Counted from the first letter of the stretch, positions 34,138-44,559 are shown. The stretch is DNA of 64,000 nt from Hansschlegelia plantiphila (GCF_027922265.1 NZ_BSFI01000021.1:124001-188000), one strand, 5' to 3'. Notes: generated from the sequence alone by a model not told the origin. Program-made: numbers and translations.

Positions 34138-35412
34138 TTACCCCCGAGACGCAGCCATGCGCTGGCCGCCGAAGGGCGACGGATCCGTCGCGCACAGGTT
34201 CGGCGCGGCGAAGGAGGTGGCGTCTTCGGTCTTCAGCTGGCCGGGCGTGTCGTCGCCCATCGGGTCGAACCTCAACACGCCGTCCGCGTCTGCGGTGAAG
34301 ATCGTGTCGGTGGGAAAATGCATGTACGGCCCCTCGGCGACCGCGCGCGCGAAGCTGCCGGAGTCCTTGGCGTAGCCGTAGGCGGCCATCAGGTCGGCGG
34401 TGCGGTAGATCCCCGGCTGCAGCCCCGCGCCGAGATAGCTCATGCGCATATAGGTCGGCACGGACGCCGGGAGATAGCTGACCTCCTCCGGGAGGTCCCG
34501 CGCCACGTCCTTGGCGCGCTTGCCCGCGTAGGTCCGGAGCACCGCCTGCTGCTCCGGCAGCGCCGCGCCCTTCAGCTCCACGCTGCGGCCGGCGCTGACG
34601 CTCAGACCGTCCGGCGCCTGCGTCAGCACGACGTATCCGCTCGCCCACACCGACACCATCTCCGGCATGCTGGTGTAGCCCGCGCGCCGGCCATACTGGT
34701 CGAGCGAGCCGACCGCGTAGACCCCGTCGGAGAGCGCCAGCACGTTGAGCAGACTGTCGGGCGCCGTATTGCCCGCCGCGACGAACACCGGCACCCCGAG
34801 CGCGCGCAGCCGGCCGAGCTGGCGGTCGATCTCAGTATAGGGGTTCGCCGGATTGCGCCCGCCGGTGACGACCTCGAGCAGTTCGCGGCGCCGCGGGTTC
34901 ACGTCGCCGGGCGAGAAGCCGCGTTCGAGCGGGATGCGGGCGTTGATGTCGTCGAGGGAGACCGGCAGCACGATCGAACTCACGACCGCCGCAGGCTTCG
35001 CGATCCGGCCGTTCTCGATGTCGCGCGCGAGCCTCGCGAAGTCCCGGCCGAGCGTGCGGACGTTGAAAACCGGGTCGATCTGGTAGGCCACGGGGTCGGA
35101 ATGCGAAGCCGCGACGATCGCGGCGACGACGTCGCCATGGCTGATGGGGCCAGGCGCCTCGCCGTCCGGCGCCGGCAGGTCGTCGTCGATGTTGGCGGGC
35201 TTCAGGAAGGTGAAGGTGTCGAGAACCACGAAGGGCGCCGCGGAGCCGCAGGCGGCGCGGGCCGCCGCTTCGGCGCTGGCGTCCGCAAACTGCGCCTCCG
35301 CCCCGCCGAGGCGGCCATAGGCCGCCAGCCCGGCCCGTCCGCCGAACAGCGCGATCGACGCCGCCGCGACGAACGCCGCTCCGATCGCCAGCGATTTCGT
35401 CGCCTTGCCCAT
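34138..35412 (-). CDS. Subtilase-like (S8) exported or membrane-anchored protein
   Basis: A 424-residue protein with an N-terminal hydrophobic segment (about 7-32; signal peptide or anchor). A divergent peptidase S8 pattern is visible: Asp65 in VVLDTFTF, His92 in SHGDVVAAIV, Asn215 in VFVAAGNTAP (oxyanion), and Ser400 in ATSFAAPNL. Order and motifs fit subtilisin, but the chain ends only 24 residues after Ser400, much less than usual, so the last helix of the fold is cut short. Activity is possible but unproven. Alone between DUF1523 and DUF1345. Confidence 0.65.
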   Translation of the reverse strand: MGKATKSLAIGAAFVAAASIALFGGRAGLAAYGRLGGAEAQFADASAEAAARAACGSAAPFVVLDTFTFLKPANIDDDLPAPDGEAPGPISHGDVVAAIVAASHSDPVAYQIDPVFNVRTLGRDFARLARDIENGRIAKPAAVVSSIVLPVSLDDINARIPLERGFSPGDVNPRRRELLEVVTGGRNPANPYTEIDRQLGRLRALGVPVFVAAGNTAPDSLLNVLALSDGVYAVGSLDQYGRRAGYTSMPEMVSVWASGYVVLTQAPDGLSVSAGRSVELKGAALPEQQAVLRTYAGKRAKDVARDLPEEVSYLPASVPTYMRMSYLGAGLQPGIYRTADLMAAYGYAKDSGSFARAVAEGPYMHFPTDTIFTADADGVLRFDPMGDDTPGQLKTEDATSFAAPNLCATDPSPFGGQRMAASRG

Positions 35413-35593
35413 TCCCCGATCCTGGAGCTCAAGATAGCCGGTGGAAGATGGCCGACGGTCATGCTGCGTGACGGATGATTCTTATGCAACGCTCAAGACG
35501 CAACGCTCCCCTGACGCGACGGCGGGCTCTGATCCGGACGCCGCCGCCGCCCGCCGTCCGCCTACGCTCGAAAATCGTGACGGGATCAGCACA

Positions 35594-36220
35594 GTGAAGG
35601 GCTGGCGCCGCCATGGACTCCGGCTCGTGGTCTGCGCGGCCCTTGGGCTCGCCGCGGGCTTCGCCGCACGGATCTGGACGCCGTCGGAGATCGCGCTCGC
35701 GCTCGGCTGGGACGTCGCTGCGCTCACCTACATCGTCCGCGTCTGGATGGCGCTGTCGCCGGTGCCGGCCAAAGAGATCAAGACCTGGTCGCGCCGCGAG
35801 GACGAGGGCCGCGGGGCGATCACGATCATCCTGACCTTCGCCGTCGCCGCGAGCTTTCTCGCGATCTTCGACATGATCTCGGGCAAGTCGAACGGCGTCC
35901 AGCTCGCGCTCGCAGCCTTCACCATCCTCTGCTCGTGGACCCTGCTCCACACTGCGTTCGCGGCGCACTACGCCCATCGCTGCTTCGACGGCGGACCGGA
36001 CACGCCTGCGATCTCGTTCGAGGGCGAGCCGCCGCGCTTTATCGACTTCGCCTATTACGCCTTCACCGTCGGCATGACCTTCCAGGTCTCGGACACCGAC
36101 ACGCAGACCAGCGCGATGCGCCGGCTGACCCTGATCCACGGCGTCGTGTCGTTCGTTTTCAACACGGTGATCATCGCGATCAGCGTCGGCGTGGCGTCAA
36201 GCCTGATCGGAGGTAACTGA
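35594..36220 (+). CDS. DUF1345 family membrane protein
   Basis: A 208-residue membrane protein with five hydrophobic segments (about 8-28, 32-52, 75-97, 105-127, 183-205) and the DUF1345 signature around residues 150-175 (FIDFAYYAFTVGMTFQVSDT). Function unknown; relatives are inner-membrane proteins. It starts at GTG 35594, and an earlier GTG at 35441 is in frame but gives a low-complexity N-terminus. Divergent from the subtilase-like gene. Confidence 0.88.
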   Translation: MKGWRRHGLRLVVCAALGLAAGFAARIWTPSEIALALGWDVAALTYIVRVWMALSPVPAKEIKTWSRREDEGRGAITIILTFAVAASFLAIFDMISGKSNGVQLALAAFTILCSWTLLHTAFAAHYAHRCFDGGPDTPAISFEGEPPRFIDFAYYAFTVGMTFQVSDTDTQTSAMRRLTLIHGVVSFVFNTVIIAISVGVASSLIGGN

Positions 36221-36271
36221 AACGCGAGGTCCACCCGCGGGCCCGGCTGAAAACCGTTGGCAGCGTCTGAG

Positions 36272-36937
36272 TCAGACGGACCCGACCGCGGGCTCGCGGC
36301 TTCCAATGCGCTCGATGATCAGCACTGCGAGCGCCACCACGGGCGGCGCCAGGAAACAGGCTTCCCGGAAGCTCGCATAGGCCCAGGCGGCGGCGAAACA
36401 GCCGAGCGCGAAGCAAACGATCCCCGGAACCATCGTCGAGAAACGCCTGCGCGCCGCGGCCTTTGTTTTGGCGTCGGCGCCGCGGATGATGTCGGCGAGG
36501 TCCACCATGACCTGCGTCGTGGTCAGCGTCATTACGGTGGTCGCAGGCACGGCCGCGAGATGGGTGCGGTGCGTGGCATTCTGGATCGCCATGGCGGCGA
36601 CCAGCGCAGCCCCAACCGCCAGCGCAAGCAGCGCGTCGCCGTCCGGAAAAGGCCCGAACCGCATGGCGAGAGCCGCGCCCGTCGCCAGCAGCGCGAACTG
36701 CGCGCCGAGCATCACCGGCAGCGACAACCGCAGCAGCCGCATCAGCATGATCACGACGCAGAACAGCGGCAGCGCGAGAAGCTTCGCGAGCACGCCGGTC
36801 GTGCCAAGCGCGAGCGCCGCGCCGAACGTCACGAAGTTGCCGGTGACGTGTGTCGTGAACAGGCCGTGAAGGGCCAGAAATCCGGCCGTGTCGACATAGC
36901 CGGCGTTGAAGCTGAGCAGGGACTGGATCGCTTTCAT
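36272..36937 (-). CDS. DUF1275 (YoaK-like) membrane protein
   Basis: A 221-residue polytopic protein of the DUF1275 family. FNAGYVDTAGFLALHGLFTTHVTGNFVTFG at residues 10-39 is the signature, followed by about five more membrane helices and the TVMTLTTTQVMVDLADI segment. Function unknown (possible transporter or integral sensor). It converges with the DUF1345 gene and starts 56 bases downstream of the MBL gene's stop, so it may be in the same transcript as that hydrolase. Confidence 0.88.
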   Translation of the reverse strand: MKAIQSLLSFNAGYVDTAGFLALHGLFTTHVTGNFVTFGAALALGTTGVLAKLLALPLFCVVIMLMRLLRLSLPVMLGAQFALLATGAALAMRFGPFPDGDALLALAVGAALVAAMAIQNATHRTHLAAVPATTVMTLTTTQVMVDLADIIRGADAKTKAAARRRFSTMVPGIVCFALGCFAAAWAYASFREACFLAPPVVALAVLIIERIGSREPAVGSV

Positions 36938-36993
36938 CCGGTGATGAGGCCCGGCGGGCGTCAGGCCGTCAAGCTGGCGACCGCATCTCGTGC

Positions 36994-37998
36994 TCAGCCG
37001 GCGAACTGGTAGGTGACGGGCAGCCACCGGTAGGCCGCGCCGCTGCGCTCGACCATGCCGAGCGAAGGAAACGACGTGTGGTAGCCGAGCACGGGCACGC
37101 GCTCGGTCGCCGCCATGTCGTAGATGCGCTTGCGCGTCGCCTTGCCCTGCTCCTTGTCCATGTCGAAGAAGGCGCTCCATTCGGGATGGGCGAGCGAGGC
37201 GACCTCATGATGCGCGCAGTCGCCCCAGGCGAGCAGCCGCTTGCCCTCGCTCTCGAGGTGGTAGGCGAAGTGTCCCGGCGTGTGGCCGTAGGCCGCGACA
37301 GCCGTGACGCCGGGCGCGATATCGTCTCCTTCCTTCAGGAAGGTCGTGCGATCGGCGAGCAGCGGCATCGTCCTGCGAAAAAGCTGGGCTGACTTGTTTT
37401 CGTTGCCGCCGACGGGCGCCGCGAGCCGCTCGTCCTTCGACCAGAATGCGTATTCGACATCGCCCACCGCATAGCGCGCATTGGGGAATACGGCCTGACC
37501 GTCTTCGATCGCGCCACCGATGTGGTCCACGTGGCAATGGGTGAACGCCACGACGTCGATATCGTCGGGCGAGAAGCCGGCGGCCCGAAGACTTTCCACG
37601 ATTCGGCCGGCGGCAGGTCTCGGAACGAAGCCGTCCGCGCCGTTGCCCGTGTCGATCAGCACGATCTCGCGTCCGGTGTTGATCACGATCGGGCTGAAGC
37701 CAGGCTGGAAGCGGCTTTCCGGCAGCAAGCTGTCGCGCATCAACTGCTCGACCTCTTCCTTCGGGCGATCCTCGCCGACGATCGGCCAGGGACCGTCGAC
37801 CATCGCGCCGCCGTCGGAAACGACAGTAACCTCGAAGGCGCCCAGTCGGAATCGCCGAAAGGGCGGCTCGGACGCTCCCATGAAGGCGACCGACCTCGCC
37901 CGTGCGGGCGCGATCGAGCCGCCGAGGACCGCAGGCGCGGCAAGCGCCGCAGCGGAGACGGCGATAAGACGGCGGCGGGTGAAATCTGTCTCGAACAC
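36994..37998 (-). CDS. Tat-exported MBL-fold metallohydrolase
   Basis: A 334-residue metallo-beta-lactamase-fold enzyme starting at GTG. The N-terminus TDFTRRRLIAVSAAALAAPA is a twin-arginine signal. The zinc motif THCHVDHIGG (His154, His156, Asp158, His159) is intact, with YGHTPGH and LAWGD further on completing the metal centre. The pattern resembles lactonase/AttM-type and other small-molecule hydrolases; substrate unknown. It is divergent from an AraC regulator, 62 bases away, which probably controls it. Confidence 0.9.
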   Translation of the reverse strand: MFETDFTRRRLIAVSAAALAAPAVLGGSIAPARARSVAFMGASEPPFRRFRLGAFEVTVVSDGGAMVDGPWPIVGEDRPKEEVEQLMRDSLLPESRFQPGFSPIVINTGREIVLIDTGNGADGFVPRPAAGRIVESLRAAGFSPDDIDVVAFTHCHVDHIGGAIEDGQAVFPNARYAVGDVEYAFWSKDERLAAPVGGNENKSAQLFRRTMPLLADRTTFLKEGDDIAPGVTAVAAYGHTPGHFAYHLESEGKRLLAWGDCAHHEVASLAHPEWSAFFDMDKEQGKATRKRIYDMAATERVPVLGYHTSFPSLGMVERSGAAYRWLPVTYQFAG

Positions 37999-38001
37999 AG
38001 C

Positions 38002-38038
38002 TAGCGTCTCCCGGACGTCTTGTTGGAGACAGACGCTA
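38002..38038. promoter_or_regulatory. Inverted repeat in MBL/AraC divergent promoter
   Basis: TAGCGTCT (38002-38009) and AGACGCTA (38031-38038) are exact inverted repeats, and GTCTC (38006-38010) also pairs with GAGAC (38026-38030). The site covers most of the 62-base intergenic region and is a natural operator for the AraC protein. Confidence 0.6.
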
Positions 38039-38060
38039 AAGGCCGATTGACGGAGATCGC

Positions 38061-38840
38061 TTGTACGAATCCGCTGCGCCAAAGGCCGCTTCGCTCCAGC
38101 CGCTGTGGCGGCTCGACGCCGCACGGACTTTGTTCATCGGCCCGCTCCGCTATAACGCCAGCCATCAGCATGGCGCGCCGGTGTTCCTATCGAGCCTCGG
38201 CGGCCCCTTCGGCTTGAGGCTCGGCCTCGGACCATGGCTATCCCGCACGGCGGCCATGATCCCCGCTGGCGTCGCACACGAACTCGACCTGCAAGGAGAG
38301 CCGCTTGCGGTCCTCTATCTCGAGCCAAGCGTCGCGGGCTCGGAGGCGCTGGCGCCGCTCGTGATGGACGCCACCGAGGCCCACGGCGCTCTCGTCGGCC
38401 GTTCGGCGGCGCGCGACCTTTTCCGCGAGCTCTACGAGAACCCTGACAGTCTGCGCTGGGCGGGAGAGGCGCTCGACGGCCTGCTCGGCTTCGCGGCGGC
38501 GCGGACGCGACGCGACATCGATCGCCGCATCGTCCGCGCGGTCCGGATGGTGGATCGCACGGACGACGAACGCCCGCAGTCGCTCTCCGAGCTTGCTTGC
38601 GCGACAGGGCTGTCCCCCTCGCGGCTGCAGCACCTGTTCACCGAGGAGGTCGGCGTGTCGTTCCGCCGCTATCGCGCATGGACGCGGATGCGACGGGCGA
38701 TCGGCGAGATCGTCGCCGGCGCGAATTTCACCACCGCAGCCCATGCGGCCGGCTTCTCCGATCAGGCGCATTTCTCGCATGATTTCCGTCGCACCTTCGG
38801 CGCTCCGGCATCCGTCAGTCTGTCAGGCGTTCGCCGTTGA
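38061..38840 (+). CDS. AraC family transcription regulator
   Basis: A 259-residue regulator. An N-terminal cupin-like sensing domain (about 15-110; AASHQHGAP, IPAGVAHELD) leads to the C-terminal AraC helix-turn-helix pair (about 165-255): LSELACATGLSPSRLQHLFTEEVG, then GFSDQAHFSHDFRRTFG. It begins at TTG with GGAG five bases before. It is divergent from a Tat-exported hydrolase, which is its likely target, under a shared palindrome. Confidence 0.9.
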   Translation: MYESAAPKAASLQPLWRLDAARTLFIGPLRYNASHQHGAPVFLSSLGGPFGLRLGLGPWLSRTAAMIPAGVAHELDLQGEPLAVLYLEPSVAGSEALAPLVMDATEAHGALVGRSAARDLFRELYENPDSLRWAGEALDGLLGFAAARTRRDIDRRIVRAVRMVDRTDDERPQSLSELACATGLSPSRLQHLFTEEVGVSFRRYRAWTRMRRAIGEIVAGANFTTAAHAAGFSDQAHFSHDFRRTFGAPASVSLSGVRR

Positions 38841-38939
38841 AACCGATCGGCTCGCCTCGCCGTATATCCGACGACCGGCGACGCCAATGCCGCCTGTCGT
38901 CGCCGCGGCCCCTCACGCCCCCATGGCGGTCACGGCGGA

Positions 38940-38972
38940 GGGCGGACGCCTCATCCGGGGCGTCCGCCCTTT
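38940..38972 (+). terminator. Rho-independent terminator after AraC gene
   Basis: GGGCGGACGCC (38940-38950) pairs perfectly with GGCGTCCGCCC (38959-38969) across an eight-base loop, then TTT. It lies 100 bases after the AraC stop. The remainder of 38841-39124 shows nothing else I can name. Confidence 0.8.
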
Positions 38973-39124
38973 CCGCTTCAGATCCGGCGCCGAACGAGCG
39001 TAGCGGTCACGAAGAACGCGATCCGGTTGGACATTGCCTTTATGCGGACGGGTTCTGATCGGCGAGCCAGGCGAGTTCCTGTCCGACGAAGACGCCCACG
39101 TCCATTGTTCAGGTGATCGACGGT

Positions 39125-40099
39125 ATGTTCAAAATCGACCACACCGGTTTGGGAAAGCTCGACCTCAACCTCCTCGTGGCGTTCGACGCGCTGATGACCG
39201 AGCGGAGCGTGACGCGAGCGGCGGCGCGGGTCGGGCTCGGCCAGTCCGCCATGAGCCATGCCCTGGCGAGGCTGAGGACGGTGTTCGGCGACGAGTTGCT
39301 CATCCGCGGCCCCGACGGCATGCGTCCGACGCCGAAGGCGCTCGCGCTCAGCGCGCCGATCCGCGCCGCGCTCGCGCAGATCGAAGCGGCGGTCCGGCCC
39401 GAAAGAACATTCGACCCGGCCACCGAGGACAGGACCTTCACGATCGGCCTGCCCGACAGCGTCGAGGTCCTGCTGGCGCCGAAGCTCGTGGCGCATCTTC
39501 AGACCGTCGCGCCGGGTATCCGGCTCCTGCTGCGGACGATGGACCGCATCCGCATCCTCGAGGATCTCGACGCCGCGCGCACGGACCTCGGCATCGGAGT
39601 GTTCGACGAGGGGCAGACGCATCACAAGCGCCGGATCCTTCACAAGGAGAACTATCTCTGCATCTTCAACCCGCGGCTGGTCGGAGCGGAGCCGCCAATC
39701 ACGCTCGCTGACTACCTCCGTCTGCCGCACGTGCTGACGAGCCTCGTCGAAAGCCAGCACGGCGTCGTGGACGATGCGCTCGCGAAGATCGGCGAGAAGC
39801 GGACAATCGCGCTCACCTCTCCGCGCTTCACCGCGGTGCCCTTCGTGGTCCTCCAGGCGCCTGTCATCGCGACGATGCATTCGAAGGTCGCGCGCTATTT
39901 CGCGGAGGCGATGGGGCTCACCCTGAGCCCGGCTCCCGTGATCCTGCCCGATGTCGCCGTCTCCATGCTGTGGCACTCGTCCTACGATTCCGACCCGGCG
40001 CACCAGTGGCTGCGCGAGACGGTTCGAGCTCTCATGGCGACGGAGCCGCCGCCCGGCCTCAACCTTTGGCTTCTGAGAGCTCAGCAGGAATTGCCCTGA
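39125..40099 (+). CDS. LysR family transcription regulator
   Basis: A 324-residue LysR regulator. The N-terminal winged helix (about 8-68; LDLNLLVAFDALMTERSVT, AMSHALARLR, VFGDELLIR) is followed by an effector-binding domain (about 95-300). The effector cannot be read. AGGTG about nine bases before ATG 39125 favours this start over a GTG 12 bases earlier. No divergent target gene adjoins it, so its regulon is not visible here. Confidence 0.92.
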   Translation: MFKIDHTGLGKLDLNLLVAFDALMTERSVTRAAARVGLGQSAMSHALARLRTVFGDELLIRGPDGMRPTPKALALSAPIRAALAQIEAAVRPERTFDPATEDRTFTIGLPDSVEVLLAPKLVAHLQTVAPGIRLLLRTMDRIRILEDLDAARTDLGIGVFDEGQTHHKRRILHKENYLCIFNPRLVGAEPPITLADYLRLPHVLTSLVESQHGVVDDALAKIGEKRTIALTSPRFTAVPFVVLQAPVIATMHSKVARYFAEAMGLTLSPAPVILPDVAVSMLWHSSYDSDPAHQWLRETVRALMATEPPPGLNLWLLRAQQELP

Positions 40100-40207
40100 G
40101 TTCCGAGCGGTTCTAGCGGAATTACGGTCCAAATCGGGCGAGGGTCACGCTCTGGCCGCATTTGGAGGCGACCAACATCGTTCCTGCGACGGCACGGGGA
40201 CGAGGTT

Positions 40208-41353
40208 TTGAAGGCTGCTCTTTTAGGGGTCGCGATGGCTGTCGGATGCGCGCAGGGCGCCGGTCACTGCGTCGAGCGCAGCGGCGCAGGCTCCCCGGCC
40301 GCGTATGACGCGATCATCGCAAAGCACGCCCGGGCGAATGGCGTCCCTGAGTCGCTGGTGCGCCGGATCATCGTCCGCGAGAGCAAATACAATCCCACCG
40401 CCCGCAATGGCGGCCACTACGGCATGATGCAGATCAAGCCGGCCACCGCGAAATCCATGGGCTACCAAGGCGACGCCGCCGGCCTGTTCGACGCCGACAC
40501 GAACCTCGCCTACGGCGTTCGCTATCTCGCGGGAGCCTACAAGGTCGCGGGCGGGAACGAGGATCGCGCCGTCGGTCTCTACGCCCGCGGTTATTACTAC
40601 GACGCCAAGCGCAAGGGCCTTCTGGCGGCCGTCGGGCTCGGCAGAGACGGCAAGTTCACGCCGGCCTCCTCCACGCCCCCGTCGACCAACACATTCGAAC
40701 TTGCAAGCGCCGATCCGTCCGCAAAGATCCGGCAGCTCGAAGTCGTAACCCGCAACGCGCCTGCTCAGGTCGCAGCGAACGCCGTCCCTCTGCCGCCGGC
40801 GAGGGATGTCGCGGCGACGACCGCGCCGCAGCCGGCCCCGAAAGCCGCTTTCTCTCTGTTCGGACGTGCTGCGCCGGCTCAGCCGAGCGAGCCCACGCCG
40901 ATCGTGGTGGCGACCGCTCCGTCCGCCATCGTGCCGCTTCCGCCGGTCCGGGATGTGGCGCCCGTCGCTGCTCGGTCTCCTGCGGTCGCGCCCGCCGCGT
41001 TGCGTCCTTCGCTCGGCGCGCCGGCGCAGGCTGGCCAGGCCGTCGCCTCCGCCGACCTAGCCGTGCCTCTTCCGCCCTCGCGCGACGCCGTCGCGAAGGC
41101 TGTCCCGTCGCGTGAGGCGACGATGGTCGCGGTCGCGAAGCCCCGCGTCATCGCCGCGACCGCAGAACCGGTCCTGGCGTCGGCAGGGCCCGTCATGCCG
41201 ATCCGGCTGCGCGCTTCCGCAGCCCCCCAGCCCCCGGCCTCCCCGTCGCTGGCTTACGCGAGCGCGCAGAGCCCCGCCATCGAGGGCGTGCCGCTGCCGC
41301 CGACGCGCGACGTCACCGGCAGCATAGGCGGTCGCCGCACCACCGCTCCCTGA
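40208..41353 (+). CDS. Lytic transglycosylase with Pro-rich repeat tail
   Basis: A 381-residue peptidoglycan lytic transglycosylase. A short hydrophobic N-terminus (1-20) is probably a signal; the SLT domain covers about 30-150 with catalytic Glu58 (IIVRESKYNP), YGMMQIKPATA and NLAYGVRYLAGAY. The second half is Pro/Ala/Val-rich and disordered, and carries four VPLPPxRDV/A motifs at residues 193-201, 242-250, 286-294 and 361-369. The start at TTG 40208 is the best available but its ribosome binding site (GAGG) is close. Probably anchored to or active on the cell wall. Confidence 0.85.
   Translation: MKAALLGVAMAVGCAQGAGHCVERSGAGSPAAYDAIIAKHARANGVPESLVRRIIVRESKYNPTARNGGHYGMMQIKPATAKSMGYQGDAAGLFDADTNLAYGVRYLAGAYKVAGGNEDRAVGLYARGYYYDAKRKGLLAAVGLGRDGKFTPASSTPPSTNTFELASADPSAKIRQLEVVTRNAPAQVAANAVPLPPARDVAATTAPQPAPKAAFSLFGRAAPAQPSEPTPIVVATAPSAIVPLPPVRDVAPVAARSPAVAPAALRPSLGAPAQAGQAVASADLAVPLPPSRDAVAKAVPSREATMVAVAKPRVIAATAEPVLASAGPVMPIRLRASAAPQPPASPSLAYASAQSPAIEGVPLPPTRDVTGSIGGRRTTAP
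40784..41314 (+). repeat. Four VPLPPxRDV repeats inside lytic transglycosylase
   Basis: Coding repeats at 40784-40810, 40931-40957, 41063-41089 and 41288-41314 each encode VPLPP-x-RD(V/A). Spacing is irregular (147, 132 and 225 bases), so they are not one recent tandem duplication. Confidence 0.8.
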
Positions 41354-41390
41354 GATAGCTGATCGCTCTCCGGCGACCGTCCCGGACGCT

Positions 41391-42260
<870 letters not shown>

Positions 42261-42306
42261 CGCGTCTTCCTTCAAGCCGTGCGCGCTCAGGCGACGACGC
42301 CACACG

Positions 42307-42331
42307 AAAACGGCGGACCAGACGGTCCGCC
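42307..42331 (-). terminator. Terminator of the cytochrome bc1 operon
   Basis: On the minus strand GGCGGACC pairs with GGTCCGCC (42331-42324 with 42319-42312), followed by G and a TTTT run. It lies 31 bases after the petC stop. Confidence 0.85.
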
Positions 42332-42361
42332 GCGGCGCTCATCATGCCCTTATCGCCGCCT

Positions 42362-43231
42362 TCAGGCGTGCTTTTCCTTGAGGCCTGCCCAGACCCGCTT
42401 CTTCGTGAAATAGAGCAGGCCGGCGAAGATCACGAGGAAAAACATAACGACGAGCCCGGTCTTCTTCCGCGCGACGAGATGCGGCTCCGCAGCCCATGTG
42501 AGGAAGGACGCCACGTCCTTGCCATACTGGTCCACCGTGGCGGGCGTCCCGTCGGTATAATCCACCTGGCCCTCCTGGATGGGCGGGGCCATGCCGATCC
42601 AGTGACCGGGGAAGTATTTGTTGTAGTGCAGCCCGTTCTTCGGAGGCTTCACGCCCTCAGGCGCTTCTTCATAGCCTCCGACAAGGGCATGGATGTAGTC
42701 CTGACCCTGCTCCTGGAACTGCGTGACGATGTCGAACAGAAAGGTCGGAAAGCCGCGCTCGTAGGTGCGCGCTTTGGCGAGCGTCGACATGTCCGGCGGA
42801 TGGGCGCCGCCATTCGCCGCGCGGGCCGCCTGCTCGTTCGGGAATGGACTCGGAAAATAGTCCGAAAGCCGACCAGGGCGTTCGAACATGTCGCCGGAAT
42901 CGTTCGGACCGTCCTCGATCTTGTATTCCCCGGCGATCGCCTTCGCCTGCTCCTCGGTCAAGCCGAGACCTCCCGGCTCCGCGAGGTTGCGGAACGCGAC
43001 CATCGAGAGCGCGTGGCAGTTCGAGCAGACCTCGCGATAAACCTTGAAGCCGCGCTGGAGCTGCGCCGGATCGAACTTGCCGAACGGCCCGGAGAACGAC
43101 CAGCTCTGCCGGGGCGGATGCTCCTGTTCGGCCGCGGAGGCGCGGGTCGCATCGAGGCTGAGCGCGCTAAGACCTACCGCGATGATCAGGGCTACGGCGC
43201 GGCCGGCGCCGGCGATCGTCCGAGAGGTCAT
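42362..43231 (-). CDS. petC: Cytochrome c1 (bc1 complex)
   Basis: A 289-residue cytochrome c1, the periplasmic electron exit of the bc1 complex. Signal peptide about 1-33; heme motif CSNCH at residues 69-73; Met ligand probably in WIGMAPPI; a C-terminal membrane anchor (about 262-282). It receives electrons from the Rieske protein and passes them to soluble cytochrome c. ATG 43231 chosen, since the longer frame would overlap petB. Third gene of petABC. Confidence 0.97.
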   Translation of the reverse strand: MTSRTIAGAGRAVALIIAVGLSALSLDATRASAAEQEHPPRQSWSFSGPFGKFDPAQLQRGFKVYREVCSNCHALSMVAFRNLAEPGGLGLTEEQAKAIAGEYKIEDGPNDSGDMFERPGRLSDYFPSPFPNEQAARAANGGAHPPDMSTLAKARTYERGFPTFLFDIVTQFQEQGQDYIHALVGGYEEAPEGVKPPKNGLHYNKYFPGHWIGMAPPIQEGQVDYTDGTPATVDQYGKDVASFLTWAAEPHLVARKKTGLVVMFFLVIFAGLLYFTKKRVWAGLKEKHA

Positions 43232-43266
43232 GTTCTTTCTTTCAACGCGCACAATCATCGCAGCGC

Positions 43267-44559
43267 TCAAACCTGGCCATGAGTGGAGCCGCCCACGAGC
43301 GGCGCGAGGCCGGGTTGTCCCGGAAGCGGGCCCGAGCCGTTGGCGAGCACGGAATCGGCGATCGAGGCCGGCAGCGGCTTCGGCGTCTCGAGACGGCTGA
43401 CGATCGGCAGAATGACGAGGAAATGGAGGAAATAGTAGGCCGCCGCCAGCTGCGAGAGACCGACATATGGTGAAATCGCTGGCTTCGAGCCGATCCACCC
43501 GAGGTAGATACAGTCCGCCACCAGAAGGAAGAAGAATATTCTATAGATAGGCCTGTAATTCGCCGATCTGACCTTCGAGCCATCAAGCCAAGGAAGAAAG
43601 AGCAACACCGCTATAGCGCCGAACATCAGCAGCACGCCGCCGAGCTTCGAGGGGACGGCGCGGAGGATCGCGTAGAAGGGCAGGAAGTACCATTCCGGCA
43701 CGATGTGCGCCGGCGTCACGAGCGGATTCGCCTCGGTGTAGTTGTCGGCGTGGCCGAGGAAGTTCGGCAGGTAGAAGATGAACCATGCGAAGAAGATGAA
43801 GAAGCACACCATCGCGAAGCTGTCCTTCAGCGTCGCATAGGGCGTGAACGGAACCGTGTCCTTGCGGATGTCCTTGACCTCGACTCCGGTCGGATTGTTC
43901 TGTCCGACGTGGTGCAGCGCCCAGATATGCAGGCCGACGACGCCGGCGATCATGAACGGCAGGAGGTAATGCAGGGCGAAGAACCGGTTAAGCGTCGGAT
44001 CGCCGACGGAGAACCCGCCCCAGAGCCAGGTCACGATCGACGGCCCGACGAGCGGAAACGCCGAAAACAGGTTGGTGATGACGGTCGCGCCCCAGAAAGA
44101 CATCTGGCCCCAGGGCAGCACGTAGCCCATGAAGGCGGTCGCCATCATCAGGAGCAGGATCAGCACGCCAAGGATCCAGAGGACCTCGCGGGGCGCCTGA
44201 TACGAGCCGTAATACAGCCCGCGGAACATGTGAATGTAGACCGCGATGAAGAACATCGACGCGCCGTTGGCGTGCATGTATCGGAGCAGCCAACCGTAGT
44301 TCACGTCCCGCATGATCTTCTCGACGGAGGCGAAGGCGAGCGTCGAATCCGGCACGTAGTGCATGGCGAGCACCACGCCGGTCAGGATCTGGGCGACGAG
44401 CATCACGGTGAGGATGCCGCCGAACGTCCAGAAATAGTTGAGATTGCGCGGCACCGGATAGGCGACCGCGCTTGCATGCACCAGCCCGACGATCGGAAGG
44501 CGGTCCTCGAACCACTTCGCGACGCCGCTCTTCGGCTGATAGACCGAATGACCTTCCAT
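43267..44559 (-). CDS. petB: Cytochrome b (bc1 complex)
   Basis: A 430-residue cytochrome b with eight membrane helices, longer than b6 and of full-length type. The bis-His heme ligands are in [20 protein letters not shown] and [22 protein letters not shown], and the Qo-site PEWY motif is at about residue 292. It oxidises ubiquinol and reduces quinone at the Qi site. It lies 56 bases after petA and 35 before petC. Confidence 0.98.
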   Translation of the reverse strand: MEGHSVYQPKSGVAKWFEDRLPIVGLVHASAVAYPVPRNLNYFWTFGGILTVMLVAQILTGVVLAMHYVPDSTLAFASVEKIMRDVNYGWLLRYMHANGASMFFIAVYIHMFRGLYYGSYQAPREVLWILGVLILLLMMATAFMGYVLPWGQMSFWGATVITNLFSAFPLVGPSIVTWLWGGFSVGDPTLNRFFALHYLLPFMIAGVVGLHIWALHHVGQNNPTGVEVKDIRKDTVPFTPYATLKDSFAMVCFFIFFAWFIFYLPNFLGHADNYTEANPLVTPAHIVPEWYFLPFYAILRAVPSKLGGVLLMFGAIAVLLFLPWLDGSKVRSANYRPIYRIFFFLLVADCIYLGWIGSKPAISPYVGLSQLAAAYYFLHFLVILPIVSRLETPKPLPASIADSVLANGSGPLPGQPGLAPLVGGSTHGQV

